A DNA stretch of 64,000 nucleotides from Entoloma clypeatum (GCA_963565915.1 OY751490.1:4030001-4094000), one strand, 5' to 3'; counted from the stretch's first letter, positions 10,707 to 20,621 are shown. The notes: generated by a model not told the origin, from the letters alone. Made by a program: numbers and translations.

Positions 10707-11725
10707 TTAGTACTTGGTATTACCCCCCTTAGCTTTGATTACTGCCTCTACCCTTCTTGGCATACTTTCTATCAGGTTTTGACACAATTCTGGCTCTATA
10801 TTATTCCACACCTCTGCTGCTCTGTCCCAAATCTCCCAGACTCCCTTGGGTGGTGTTGGATATTCATTCAACTTCCTTTTAATATGAACCCAGAGGTGTT
10901 CAATAGGATTGAGGTCTGGGGACTGTGCAGGCCAATCCAGCAGAGCAATATTCTTGCTGTCCATCCATTTTTTGGCCTTCTTGGAGGTGTGCTTGGGGTC
11001 ATTGTCCTGCTGAAAAATGATCTCCTCTTCAGAGATTCCACTCTCCTCCATGCTGGGCAGCAAATTGTCCTCCAAAATGGACACATACTGATCAGCATCC
11101 ATCCTCTTCTCAACCTCTGCAAGTCTCCCCACACCTTCCCAACCCATACAACCCCAAACCATAATATTTTCTCCCCCAAACTTGACTGTGCCCTGAACCT
11201 CTCTTTCAATAAGCCCCTCACCCTTCTTTTTCCAGACCCATTCCTTGCCATCTGACCCAAACCTGTTGATTTTGGTCTCATCTGACCAAATGACCCTCTT
11301 CCAGTCCTCCACTGTCCATTCCCTGTGCTTCATAGCAAATGCCAACCGCCTCTTCCGATATATGGCCTTTAAGAAAGGTCTTTTCTTCTTTGTTACAGCC
11401 TTGAATTCATGTTTTCTGAGAACCCTTCTCACAGTTTCTGGGGAGACAGGATTGGAGATAACAGTGTTAATATGTTTGGTAGCCTGCACAGCATTGGAGG
11501 CTCTCCCTGAGGTGATTTGTGAAAGTATGTTTCGTGTGTTGGTGGGAGAAAGCTTGGATGGACGACCACCAGAAGAGGGATTGCGATGAGGAAGAAGATC
11601 TGAAGCACTCTGGAGACAGTTGGTTGGCTGACACCCAGGTTAGAGGCAATATGACGAGTGGAGTGACCATTGGAGGCCAGAGAAAGAATGTTTTCCTTGT
11701 GGGAAGAGGAGATAGGGCGCTGATA
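10707..11725 (-). pseudogene. Tc1-like transposase, frameshifted and with lost start
   Basis: Closely related to the intact transposase at 35586-36602. The helix-turn-helix part (KENILSLASNGHSTRHIASN) is read at 11700-11600. A one-base frameshift near 11600 separates it from the DDE part, which is open from 11489 to the stop at 10707. The catalytic region is kept: WSDETKINRF, FQQDNDPKHTS and SPDLNPIEHLW. The initiating ATG equivalent is changed (QRPISSS for MHPISSA). The terminal repeat expected upstream (about 11880-12095) is missing, so the element is also truncated. Confidence 0.88.
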
Positions 11726-11759
11726 CGACCGCTGTGCGGCTGTGCATGAAAATGCATAA

Positions 11760-12128
11760 ATCCCACACTTTTATCAATAAAAGAATATAATGTTGCTCCC
11801 ATTAAACACATTCTATTGGAACTGATGGTACTACTGGCTACCTAGAGAGTCTACATACCACTGGACCACCTTTAGTCATGATCATGGGAACAGTCACATT
11901 CTGAGGGCTTAACCATAGACTTGACACAATAATTCTATTCTTAATGGATAAGACCATTGAGGGGACCCAACATTAATACCAATATTCTATGGTCTATCAC
12001 CCTATCCATTGACTATTACTATATATGGACAATCGGAGGCATGGGGGATTTATTATCTCGAACGCGACGCACTGTACCGAACGCATCACAGAACAAGGCG
12101 GCCGATCACTGATGCCGTGATGCCGAGC
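11760..12128. other. No gene recognised (left flank of Gypsy-1)
   Basis: About 370 bp without coding signal; it should hold the second terminal repeat of the Tc1-like relic but does not. The last five bases before Gypsy-1 (CATGT) form its target duplication. Confidence 0.4.
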
Positions 12129-12133
12129 CATGT

Positions 12134-12855
12134 TGTTAAGTAGGTGAAAAGTCGGAGCTTCGTCGGAGTCCGTTGGAGGTTGGACGAAGGACTGAGGCCG
12201 GAGCGGAACTCCGGGAATGCGGAGGAACGACGAAGGGGAGGGACGTGGCTTCAACGTATGTGTTGCGCCGCCGTTTGTTGGATAAGGTGTCCCAATTTCA
12301 GGAGGTCGGAGGAGAGGTCGGAGATGCGGAGGTCCTCGGAAAGATCTCGGTGAGAGACACGTTGACGTGGAAATGGTCGGACGACGTCGGAGTTGTGACT
12401 CGGACACAGTACTGAGCTCGTCGAAGGGTAACGATGGAGGAAGAGCAGTAGATGAGGATGTCGTCGGCGTATTGTACCACAGCGAGGATCTCTGGCATGA
12501 ACGGGGAGTAGAGGAGTGAACTTTGTTGATATTCGAACTGAGGAACTACAGGTATGGTACAAGCTTAAATATCTAAATGAGATTACTTTACGGAGATGGT
12601 CGGAGTAGGTCCGGAGTTGTGGCGTAAGTTGCCAGGGACTGTAACGAACATCGGAGATGTCGGTCAACGGACCATGCGGAAAAGGCGATGCATAAGTAAA
12701 CGGGAATATGAATATGAAATGCATAAAGGCATGGAGTTATGAATATGAAATGCACGATGGCAACGTGCGGAGATGTGGAGGTAATGGATGTCCGGAAGGT
12801 CCGAAAAGTCGGAGGACGATCGGAGTGGATCGGAGATTCGGAGACGGATATAACA
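12134..12855 (-). repeat. Gypsy-1 3' LTR
   Basis: 722 bp, plus-strand ends TGTTAAGTAGG and GGATATAACA. Same length and apparently the same sequence as 18859-19580. On the minus strand it follows the polypurine tract AAGAGGGGAA (about 12858-12867). Confidence 0.95.
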
Positions 12856-12924
12856 GTATTCCCCTCTTAGGTCTGACACCCATGGAAGACCGCGAGAAAA
12901 TAAACAAGGTCATGTGGTCTCGGT

Positions 12925-12931
12925 TATTTAA
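12925..12931 (+). promoter_or_regulatory. TATA-like box for the antisense gene
   Basis: TATTTAA lies 51 bp upstream of the ATG at 12976 on the plus strand and inside the Gypsy-1 internal region. The position suits a start of transcription near 12957. Inferred from position only. Confidence 0.4.
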
Positions 12932-12975
12932 CGGAGGTGACCGGCTTTCAAGGGTTTCTTCCAGTTACCACCAAC

Positions 12976-13894
12976 ATGCCCCAAGGCTCGAGCACACAGC
13001 CCCCCCGATCCAGCGCCAACCTAGACGACTCCGAAGAGGAGCTCCTGCGCCGTCTGGCGCAGATACGCAAGGAAAAGGAGGAGGCGGAGGCAAGGAAGAA
13101 GGCGGAGGCCGAGAGGAGGGCGAGGGAGGCAGAGGCGAAGAAGAAGGCAGAGGCGGAGGCGAAGGCGGAGGCGGAGGCGGAGAGGAAGAGGGCGAAGAAG
13201 GCGGGGAAACAGAGGGCGGAGAGCGGAGCGGAGGAATCGGAGGTCCGGGGGGAGGCGTGTCAGGCCTGTGCGCAGGCGAAGGTGGAGTGCAAGTGGCCAT
13301 TGTGAGTACCCGCTTTTTTTTTTTCATCTTCTTTTTCTTACTGACAGTCTCCTTAGGCAGGGGAAAGGCACCGCATGCCAGCGGTGTAAAGACGGCAAAC
13401 GGGTTTGCCTGAAAACCGGCGAGACGAGGGCGAAGCGTAAACGGGGGAAGACGGAGGAGGCCGTCGCGGAGGTCGCGGGCCCGAGCGGGGCAAAGAACTG
13501 CTGCGGCGCAGGGGTCGCGGAGGAGCTCCGGGAGCTCCGGGAGGCTCTGGAGGAGAGAGAGGAGCGGTCGGCGAGGGTCGGTTGGGCGCTGCTCCGGCAG
13601 CTGCAAATTTTAAACAACCACCTCGCCTACCGGAACTTCTTGCTGGAGGCGGCGGCTCCGGAGTCGGAGGATGACGGAGGGGAGGCGAAAAGTGCGGAAG
13701 AGGACGAGGAAGAGGACGAGGAGAAGGACGAGGGGTTGGACGAGGGGGAGCTTGCGGAACTGCAAGCGGAGAAAATGGAGGAGGAGAAAAAGCAGGCGAG
13801 GAAAGCGGAGGAAGAAACAGGGGAAAAAACGGAGGAGTCGGAGGAAGGGTCGGAGAATGAGGGTCCGCCGGCCAAAAAGGCCAAAACCCAGTAG
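12976..13894 (+). CDS. Antisense Zn2Cys6-type protein gene inside Gypsy-1 (two exons)
   Basis: Join 12976-13301 and 13357-13894; 287 codons. The 55-bp intron has donor GTGAGT, a CTGAC branch-like site and acceptor CTTAG, and splicing is needed to keep the frame. Residues 20-90 are a highly charged Glu/Lys/Ala/Arg helix (likely coiled coil). Then come C95-x2-C98-x6-C105-x10-C116-x2-C119-x6-C126, which matches the Gal4-type Zn2Cys6 spacing, with the intron between the two halves. The C-terminal half is acidic (long Glu/Asp runs) and ends with a basic KKAKT tail. The gene lies between the pol stop and the 3' LTR, convergent with pol (71 bp between the stops). A DNA-binding nuclear protein is inferred. 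Alternatives are a non-Gal4 zinc protein or a captured host gene. Confidence 0.75.
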
Positions 13895-13964
13895 CCCCTC
13901 CCCCCTCTAGTTTCTTTTCATTATTTTTTATTATTTTTTTGCAATATGAGAGTCTTGCGTGCTT

Positions 13965-16900
13965 CTATAGGTGTGATAAGGGGCCCGGTTTCTCCGGATA
14001 CGCGGAGTGGAAGTCCGCAACTAAGTCCGTCGCGTGTTCGAGTTCCGTGGCGGGTAGCCAGGACTGTTCCTCATCGGTTCCTTCATAGCCTAGCCAACGG
14101 ACTAGGTAGAGCAGTTTGCAAGAACGCCGGCGATCCAGTTTGGTGTCAAGGATTTCGGCGATTTCGTATTCCACTTCTCCTTCAACGTCGACCGGAGGAG
14201 GCGGAGTTACTGTCCGGTTCGGAATGTCGTTCGGAACAGATGGCTCCAGCATGGAGATGTGGAAAACGGGGTGAACACCGCGTATGGTGTCTGGAAGTCG
14301 GAGGGTGTAAGAGTGTGTACCATTCCTGGCAAGGATGTCAAAGGGGCCAAGGTACTTTTCAGACAGCTTTTTGGAGGGTCGTGTAGTGCGGAAAAACTTA
14401 GCCTTCACAAAAGCTTGCTGTCCTACTTCGAGCGGAGGGGGCGGAGCACGCCGGAGATCGGCGGGGCCTTGATAACGTCGTTGAGCTTCTAGGATTGTAG
14501 ATTTGAGTTCTTGGTGAAGCTCGTCCAGGTCTACGATGAATTGTCGGGCACGGGCGGATGCGAGGTCGCGCTCCGGATGGACGGAGAGGTTCGGATGATA
14601 ACCTTTATTGGCAAAGAAGGGCGAGATCCCGGTCGTAGCACTCGGAGCATTGTTGTACGCGAACTCCGCAAGCGGAAGTAGTTCGGACCAGTTGTCCTGT
14701 TGATAGTTACAGAAAATGCGGAGGTACTGTTCCAAGGTCTGGTTGGTACGTTCGGTTTGACCGTCGCCTTCAGGATGGTAGCCAGAGGTGAAGTGCAGAG
14801 TCATGTTGAGGGCTTTTCCGAGGGAGCGGAAAAAGCGGGAGACGAACTCCGGGCCTCGGTCGGAGGTGACATGCTCCGGTACTCCGTGCTTGGAGAACAC
14901 ATGCAGGATGAACAAGGTGGCTAGATCTTCGGAGGTGCAGTGGATCGTAGTCGGAACAAAAATGCTTTGTTTTGTCATTCGGTCAACAATAACAAGGATT
15001 GCGTCAAAACCGCCGGAGGTCGGAAGTGTCTCGATGAAGTCCATGGATATGGAGTTCCACGGAAGGTTCGGAACTGGGAGTTGCTTCAGCATACCATAGG
15101 GCTTGTGGCGTTGGGGTTTAGAGCGCATGCAAGTGGTGCAGGATTTGCAGTACTTTTTGACAAAGTCTCGAACACCAGGCCAAGTATAATCTCGTTGAAT
15201 GAGACTAACTGTCTTGTTCTGTCCGGGGTGTCCGGAGAGAATATGGTCGTGCTTGTTGCGGAGGGTGCGGAGCCGGAGGTTATCGGAGTCGGGGACATAA
15301 ATGCGACCACTATGACGGAGGAAACCGTCGGAGTCTACGGACCAGTGCGGTTTGGGCTCCTTGAGATGGTCGGCATAGATTGGGTCGGATGGGAGTGAAC
15401 GGAGGATGTCGGAGTGCAACTGTTCAATGTCCATTATGACTGTGGCGCGGAGAACAGGGGTGAACAACTCCGTAGCTCGGAGAGATGCGGACAGCTGTTC
15501 TTGGGAAAAGACTGGTCGGAAGTTGCTTGGGTTTACCAATGCATAGTCGCTATTCCCCTCTTTGGGATAGATGTCCCATCGTCTAGTCAAAGAGTCCGGC
15601 TTGGTACCGAGACGTCCGGGGCGGAAGCGAATCAAGAGATTGAACTGAGAGAGGAACTCGGACCACCGGGCCTGTCGGCGGGTGAGAACCTTTGTAGTGG
15701 CGAAATACTCCAGGTTCTTGTGGTCCGTGACAACGTCGATCGGAGCAGCGGAGCCTTCAAGGTAATGTCGCCATACCTTGAATGCTTCATGGATAGCAAG
15801 TAACTCCTTGTCGTGCGTGTCGTAGTTGAGTTCCGGGGCGGTGAAGGTGCGGGAGTGGAACGCTACTGGGTGTATCTCCTCGTCGGAGGTCCGGATGGAC
15901 AAAATAGCACCAAGTGCGTAGTCGGAGGCGTCCGTCTCGATGATAATAGGTCGATCAGGAATCCAATGAGTGAGGACCGGTGCTTTGGTAAACGCGAGCT
16001 TCAACTCGTTGAACGCACTCCGTGCGGAGTCGGAGAAACGGAACGGAGTACCCTTCCGGGTGAGTCGGGTGAGCGGAACAACGATGTCCGAATAACCGTG
16101 GATGAAACGTCGATAGAAATTTGCGAATCCTAGGAAAGACTGTACGTCCTTCACTTTCCGAGGTTCAGGCCACTCTTGAATGGTCTTCACCTTGGTTTCG
16201 GACATGCGGAGACCGGAGGGAGAAAGGATGAAACCAAGATATTCGACTGTGTCGACAGAAAATTCGCACTTGTCGGAGCGGACGTAAAGTCCGTTCTTGC
16301 GGAGACGTCGGAGAACTTCCTTGACATCGTCGGGGTGCTTGGCGGGGTCGTCGGAGTAAATGAGAATGTCGTCAAGGTAGACCACCACTGTAACATCGAG
16401 GAGGTCACTGAAGATGTCATTCACAAATCGCTGAAAAGCAGCAGGGGCGTTGGATAGTCCAAAAGGCATAACAAGCCATTCAAACGATCCGTAACGAGTG
16501 CGGAAAGCGGTTTTCCATTCATCTCCGTCGGCAATGCGGACAAGATGATATGCATGCCAGAGATCGAGAGTGGTATAAACACGCGCTTTTCCGGCAGTGG
16601 AAAGGAGGTCGGAGATGAGCGGAAGAGGGTATCGATCCTTCTTGGTAACTTTGTTCAGGCCCCGATAGTCGACGCACAGGCGGAGGGAACCGTCCTTCTT
16701 TCGGACAAAGAGGACCGGAGCGCCATGCGGAGAGCGAGAGGGGCGAATGAAGCCAATGGCCAAATGTTCGTCTATGAAGTTTCGCAGGGCAGATAGTTCG
16801 GATTGTGAAATGGAGTACATAGGGCCAATAGGGGGAGTCGATCCGTCTTCTAACTCGATGCGGAGGTCATACGGACGATGCGGAGCGAGGGTGTCTGCTT

Positions 16901-17504
16901 TTGTCTTGCTAAAAACATCGGCAAAATCGTGATATTCCTCTGGGATATGGGAGAGGTCCGGAGGTTCCTCGGACATAGAAACGGATTGGGCGGAGATCGT
17001 GTGGTCGGAGAGGTGAATTCGGAAGGATTGGGCACCCGGAAGTTTGCAGGCGCGCACAAATGCGGCTGCATTTATCAATGCAATATTCGGAACAACGTCC
17101 GGAGTAGCAGCGGGTGTGCCGGAGTCGGAGGTCGGAGTATCGGGAGAGGTCTGCGGAGGTAGCGGAGCTGACCTGGCAGAAGACGTCAAGGTCGGAGACT
17201 CCTTCAAGAGCTGTGGACGGAAAGTAATACTGCCCAATACCCAGTCAATCATAGGATTGTAGCGGGTGAGCCAGTTGTATCCAAGAACCATAGAACAGGA
17301 GGAATCGAGCGGAGTCACGTAGGCTGTAATGGCCATATATTCACCGGAGGAAAAGTATACAGGGAGATCAACCGCCTGAGTAATGACGGAGTTGGACGTT
17401 CCGTCAAATAATTTAAGTTCGATCGGAGGTATGGAGGTGAAAGGGAGTTTATAGGATGAAGCATAACGGGAGTCAATAAAACAATGAGTAGAACCGGAGT
17501 CCAC
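13965..17504 (-). CDS. pol: Gypsy-1 pol: protease, RT, RNase H, integrase, chromodomain
   Basis: 1,179 residues from the Met preceding the protease motif DSGSTHCFID; the natural frame is open upstream to the gag overlap at about 17663 and is entered by a -1 shift. Order: aspartic protease (residues 2-11), reverse transcriptase with YLDDI near 376, RNase H with ETDASDYALG near 520, integrase zinc finger H-x-H-C-x2-C near 750-795, integrase core with MDFIE (820), TSDRGPEF (878) and DGQTERTNQ (915), and a C-terminal chromodomain (1108-1165, YLVRWLGYEGTDEEQSW). No stops or shifts. The enzyme set copies the RNA and inserts the cDNA; the chromodomain probably steers it to modified histones. Confidence 0.96.
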   Translation of the reverse strand: MDSGSTHCFIDSRYASSYKLPFTSIPPIELKLFDGTSNSVITQAVDLPVYFSSGEYMAITAYVTPLDSSCSMVLGYNWLTRYNPMIDWVLGSITFRPQLLKESPTLTSSARSAPLPPQTSPDTPTSDSGTPAATPDVVPNIALINAAAFVRACKLPGAQSFRIHLSDHTISAQSVSMSEEPPDLSHIPEEYHDFADVFSKTKADTLAPHRPYDLRIELEDGSTPPIGPMYSISQSELSALRNFIDEHLAIGFIRPSRSPHGAPVLFVRKKDGSLRLCVDYRGLNKVTKKDRYPLPLISDLLSTAGKARVYTTLDLWHAYHLVRIADGDEWKTAFRTRYGSFEWLVMPFGLSNAPAAFQRFVNDIFSDLLDVTVVVYLDDILIYSDDPAKHPDDVKEVLRRLRKNGLYVRSDKCEFSVDTVEYLGFILSPSGLRMSETKVKTIQEWPEPRKVKDVQSFLGFANFYRRFIHGYSDIVVPLTRLTRKGTPFRFSDSARSAFNELKLAFTKAPVLTHWIPDRPIIIETDASDYALGAILSIRTSDEEIHPVAFHSRTFTAPELNYDTHDKELLAIHEAFKVWRHYLEGSAAPIDVVTDHKNLEYFATTKVLTRRQARWSEFLSQFNLLIRFRPGRLGTKPDSLTRRWDIYPKEGNSDYALVNPSNFRPVFSQEQLSASLRATELFTPVLRATVIMDIEQLHSDILRSLPSDPIYADHLKEPKPHWSVDSDGFLRHSGRIYVPDSDNLRLRTLRNKHDHILSGHPGQNKTVSLIQRDYTWPGVRDFVKKYCKSCTTCMRSKPQRHKPYGMLKQLPVPNLPWNSISMDFIETLPTSGGFDAILVIVDRMTKQSIFVPTTIHCTSEDLATLFILHVFSKHGVPEHVTSDRGPEFVSRFFRSLGKALNMTLHFTSGYHPEGDGQTERTNQTLEQYLRIFCNYQQDNWSELLPLAEFAYNNAPSATTGISPFFANKGYHPNLSVHPERDLASARARQFIVDLDELHQELKSTILEAQRRYQGPADLRRAPPPPLEVGQQAFVKAKFFRTTRPSKKLSEKYLGPFDILARNGTHSYTLRLPDTIRGVHPVFHISMLEPSVPNDIPNRTVTPPPPVDVEGEVEYEIAEILDTKLDRRRSCKLLYLVRWLGYEGTDEEQSWLPATELEHATDLVADFHSAYPEKPGPLSHL

Positions 17505-17659
17505 AAGGGCGGCTATCGGAGAAGAATCGGAGATAAGCGGAGATGTAAGTCGGACACGGAGGGAATTGGGATCGGAAAGAGCGGAAGCGTTGAGTAGAGC
17601 GGTAGTACGGATGGGTTCAACGCAGTCCTCAGGCCGTACAGAGTCCTGTGGACTGCCCG

Positions 17660-18817
17660 CTAATTTTTTGTTTCGTCCGTGGTCTTGGCTTGGGCAGCGC
17701 GCGCCTTAGCCTTAGAGGCGGAGGACGAAGACTTCAGGCAATCTTTCGCGATGTGTCCAGCTTTGCCACAAAACATACAGAGGTTGTTGTCAAAACGGCG
17801 TTTGCGTTCCTCCGGAGTTAGCTTTCCATCTTTTCCGAGTTTGTCGGAGATGTCGGACTTGGGAGCGGAGGAAGGCTTCGACTGTTTGCCCTGGTTCTGT
17901 GTCTGTGGTTTGGCTTTGGAGTTTTTATCAGAGTTTGCGGAGGGGGTTTTAGCTTCGGATTTGTCGGATTTGGATGCGGACTTGTCGGAGCGGGACTTCT
18001 CGCGATGACGTTCCCAGTGGCGAGCATCAATAGTCTGTGCTAGCTCCCTAAGTGCTGGTAACGTGCTTGGCTTTGCTTGAGTCCCAAGGACATCTTTAAT
18101 CCGCTCCGCCAACCCGGAGTAGTACCGGTGATGCAGGGCGGAGCTGTCCCAGTGCGTTTTGGCAGCAAGGCGTGTGAACTCGATATTATACTTGAGAATA
18201 TGTTGATTTTCGCGCATTTTGAGATTGTCCAGAGAGTCGGCAGCATCCGCAACGGGGTCAATGACCCCGAATTCCGTGCGGAGTGTGCGGAGGAATGCGG
18301 ACCAATCTTCGTACCAGTCCGGGGGGTTATCCGGGTCCGGTTCGATGATGAAATGCTCGAAATAATCGAGAGCTGTGCCTCGGAGGAAAGAGATGGCGAG
18401 AGTGATTTTGGCAGAGTCATCGTCATACTCGGAGTTGTCGCGGAAGAACAATGTGCATTGGAGGATGAACTGGTTCAGTTTCCGGGGATCGGAACCGTCG
18501 AAGGTGTCCGGATCCTTAGCCTTTTTATGATGCTTATGACCTTTGCTGCGTTTGAGTTCATTGGTCATTAAGAGGAAAGCATCCACAAGGGCTTGTGGGC
18601 CGAAAATATTCTGAGGAGACGGGGGTGCGGATTCTATGGGGGAAGTGGGGATCGGAATATTATGCGGAGGTGTGATGGGCTGAAAACCCGGAGGTGTCGG
18701 AGTAGTGGGAGTTACGGGGGATAGTTCTGTTAAACGTTGTTCGACATTTTGTAGAACCTGTTGCCTAGAAGTGCCAGCTTCTGCGGCTTTTGCTGTCTTG
18801 GTGTTTCGGAGTGCCAT
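17660..18817 (-). CDS. gag: Gypsy-1 gag (385 aa)
   Basis: Starts MALRNTKTAKAAEAGTSRQQ at 18817. The frame is open further upstream into the LTR, but this ATG is the first after the 5' LTR and primer site. A proline-rich region (residues 30-75) precedes the helical capsid-like domain (about 80-260, including DTFDGSDPRKLNQFILQCTL), a Lys/Ser-rich linker and one zinc knuckle CMFCGKAGHIAKDC near 350. It forms the virus-like particle and binds the RNA. The last sense codons read AAA AAT before TAG, part of the frameshift site. Confidence 0.95.
   Translation of the reverse strand: MALRNTKTAKAAEAGTSRQQVLQNVEQRLTELSPVTPTTPTPPGFQPITPPHNIPIPTSPIESAPPSPQNIFGPQALVDAFLLMTNELKRSKGHKHHKKAKDPDTFDGSDPRKLNQFILQCTLFFRDNSEYDDDSAKITLAISFLRGTALDYFEHFIIEPDPDNPPDWYEDWSAFLRTLRTEFGVIDPVADAADSLDNLKMRENQHILKYNIEFTRLAAKTHWDSSALHHRYYSGLAERIKDVLGTQAKPSTLPALRELAQTIDARHWERHREKSRSDKSASKSDKSEAKTPSANSDKNSKAKPQTQNQGKQSKPSSAPKSDISDKLGKDGKLTPEERKRRFDNNLCMFCGKAGHIAKDCLKSSSSASKAKARAAQAKTTDETKN
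17663..17669 (-). promoter_or_regulatory. -1 frameshift site A AAA AAT before gag stop
   Basis: RNA sense: ACA AAA AAT TAG. Slipping back one base on A AAA AAT leads into the pol frame, which has no other entry. The Gypsy-0 relic has the same arrangement (A AAA AAA TAG at about 107-116), after which the -1 frame reads on as the homologous pol leader. Two diverged family members keeping it supports a programmed site. Confidence 0.75.
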
Positions 18818-18845
18818 GACTAGCAGGAATCCAAAAAACGGTTTG

Positions 18846-18856
18846 AGTTCGAATAT
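18846..18856 (-). promoter_or_regulatory. Gypsy-1 self-priming primer-binding site
   Basis: In RNA sense the sequence ATATTCGAACT begins two bases (GT) after the 5' LTR. It is a perfect 11-nt complement of AGTTCGAATAT at 19264-19254 in the LTR, whose first base lies 32 nt after the start of a TATTTAAG box (19296-19289), i.e. at the expected RNA 5' end. This is the Tf1 arrangement in which the RNA's own 5' end primes reverse transcription. Confidence 0.8.
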
Positions 18857-18858
18857 AC

Positions 18859-19580
18859 TGTTAAGTAGGTGAAAAGTCGGAGCTTCGTCGGAGTCCGTTG
18901 GAGGTTGGACGAAGGACTGAGGCCGGAGCGGAACTCCGGGAATGCGGAGGAACGACGAAGGGGAGGGACGTGGCTTCAACGTATGTGTTGCGCCGCCGTT
19001 TGTTGGATAAGGTGTCCCAATTTCAGGAGGTCGGAGGAGAGGTCGGAGATGCGGAGGTCCTCGGAAAGATCTCGGTGAGAGACACGTTGACGTGGAAATG
19101 GTCGGACGACGTCGGAGTTGTGACTCGGACACAGTACTGAGCTCGTCGAAGGGTAACGATGGAGGAAGAGCAGTAGATGAGGATGTCGTCGGCGTATTGT
19201 ACCACAGCGAGGATCTCTGGCATGAACGGGGAGTAGAGGAGTGAACTTTGTTGATATTCGAACTGAGGAACTACAGGTATGGTACAAGCTTAAATATCTA
19301 AATGAGATTACTTTACGGAGATGGTCGGAGTAGGTCCGGAGTTGTGGCGTAAGTTGCCAGGGACTGTAACGAACATCGGAGATGTCGGTCAACGGACCAT
19401 GCGGAAAAGGCGATGCATAAGTAAACGGGAATATGAATATGAAATGCATAAAGGCATGGAGTTATGAATATGAAATGCACGATGGCAACGTGCGGAGATG
19501 TGGAGGTAATGGATGTCCGGAAGGTCCGAAAAGTCGGAGGACGATCGGAGTGGATCGGAGATTCGGAGACGGATATAACA
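18859..19580 (-). repeat. Gypsy-1 5' LTR with promoter
   Basis: 722-bp partner of 12134-12855. TATTTAAG at 19296-19289 (RNA sense) places transcription start at 19264; R and U5 would be 19264-18859. Confidence 0.95.
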
Positions 19581-19585
19581 CATGT

Positions 19586-20397
19586 GAACTTACCGGAAAT
19601 AGAATGCACCCTGGAAACGGGGTCGTTGATCGCTTTTGATGGACAGGATCCGGTCCTGACACTTCGGACCCTTGATCGATGGCAACCGGGGATTTGATCG
19701 TCCCGATCAATATTGATGCGGCGCTCTAGAATGCTCGCGCGTGGACGCATTGACAACACTCCGCTCCGCTAGGGTCCGTAACCCTCTCGACGAATGGAAA
19801 ACTTATGGAAATAACATATACCAAGCTTCGGAAGGCTATTAAATTAGTTACCTATTTGATTTTGGACATTTACTTGTGATAAACTTTATTTATTTTTGAA
19901 TGCTCTCTGTGTATAAAGGCCCGTAGTTTCCTGCCATGTACAGTAGATTAGAACGAGGCCCCCTCTTCTGTCTCTTAGCTCCGTGCGCTCAGTGAACCGT
20001 CTCCGTGACAAAAATCCAATTCCTTAATTTTATATTATTGAATTACACTCAGAATATCGACGCGCGCTCGCGAGTTGACATTCTACAAAGGCAAACGAAC
20101 CAAACCTACTTACAAAATAAGTGGTTCTTTCCCACCACCCCTAGAACTATTTGTTGAGAGTGTTGTTGGGTGTTTGAGGTGTTTGTAGAGCTCTGACCAG
20201 AGTCTCTCGCATTTTCGGCGCTCGTCACAAACTCGCTTTTCAGCGCATGATTAATTATGGAGGCTGTTGAGGTTGGATTCTTCTTATACAACTTTCCTTG
20301 ACAACCCATCAGGGTTCTATTCAAGTTCCATCAGTAAGTCATGACAACTGGTTACCATACAACCAGTGAAGCATTTGATTCTGATAATTGCCATAGG
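19586..20397. other. No gene recognised (right flank of Gypsy-1)
   Basis: Sequence continuous with 11760-12133 before Gypsy-1 inserted. A minus-strand open frame of 72 codons (20106-20324) has no recognisable domain. A gcgctgaaaagcga-type word near 20233-20250 recurs at 33525-33545. Confidence 0.35.
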
Positions 20398-20399
20398 TA

Positions 20400-20610
20400 C
20401 TCACAAAACTGATTCAATGAGTTGCTGATTGAATTTAATCATATCTCCATGGATTCTGATCTAAATCATATGATTCCTTTATATTCTGAAAGCCCTGAAG
20501 TAGGGCTTTCAATTATATACCAAAGGTTTAATTCAATTGGTATTCTTTGCAGAGTTATCTTGAAGGTATTCAAAAAGCAACAAACATTGAATCAGTTTTG
20601 TGAGGCACTG
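20400..20610. mobile_element. MITE / solo terminal repeat of the Tc1-like family
   Basis: Ends CTCACAAAACTGATTCAATG and the complement ATTGAATCAGTTTTGTGAGG, then CACTG, flanked by TA (20398-20399 and 20611-20612). It is homologous along its length to the reverse complement of 10469-10681 (shared blocks include agccctgaagtagggctttc, ttgaaggtattca and caacaaacattgaatc). No coding capacity. Confidence 0.8.
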
Positions 20611-20621
20611 TAGGTTTATGG

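Larger units (their letters stand above)
12134..19580 (-). mobile_element. Gypsy-1: complete young Ty3/Gypsy chromovirus
   Basis: 7,447 bp bounded by two 722-bp LTRs and the exact target duplication CATGT (12129-12133 and 19581-19585). Order in the sense of transcription (minus strand): 5' LTR, primer site, gag, pol, then an antisense spliced gene, polypurine tract, 3' LTR. The LTRs appear identical wherever I compared them and all frames are open, so insertion is recent and the copy may be functional. The extra gene on the opposite strand makes it unusual. Its gag is collinear with the relic at 1-1398, showing that the family has been in the genome for a long time. Confidence 0.95.

Noticed and set aside
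12965..13606. Minus-strand open frame of 213 codons rich in Pro, Ser and Arg over the antisense gene
   Set aside because: It is the mirror of the Glu/Ala/Lys-rich exon; no domain, and it ignores the splice signals of the plus-strand gene.
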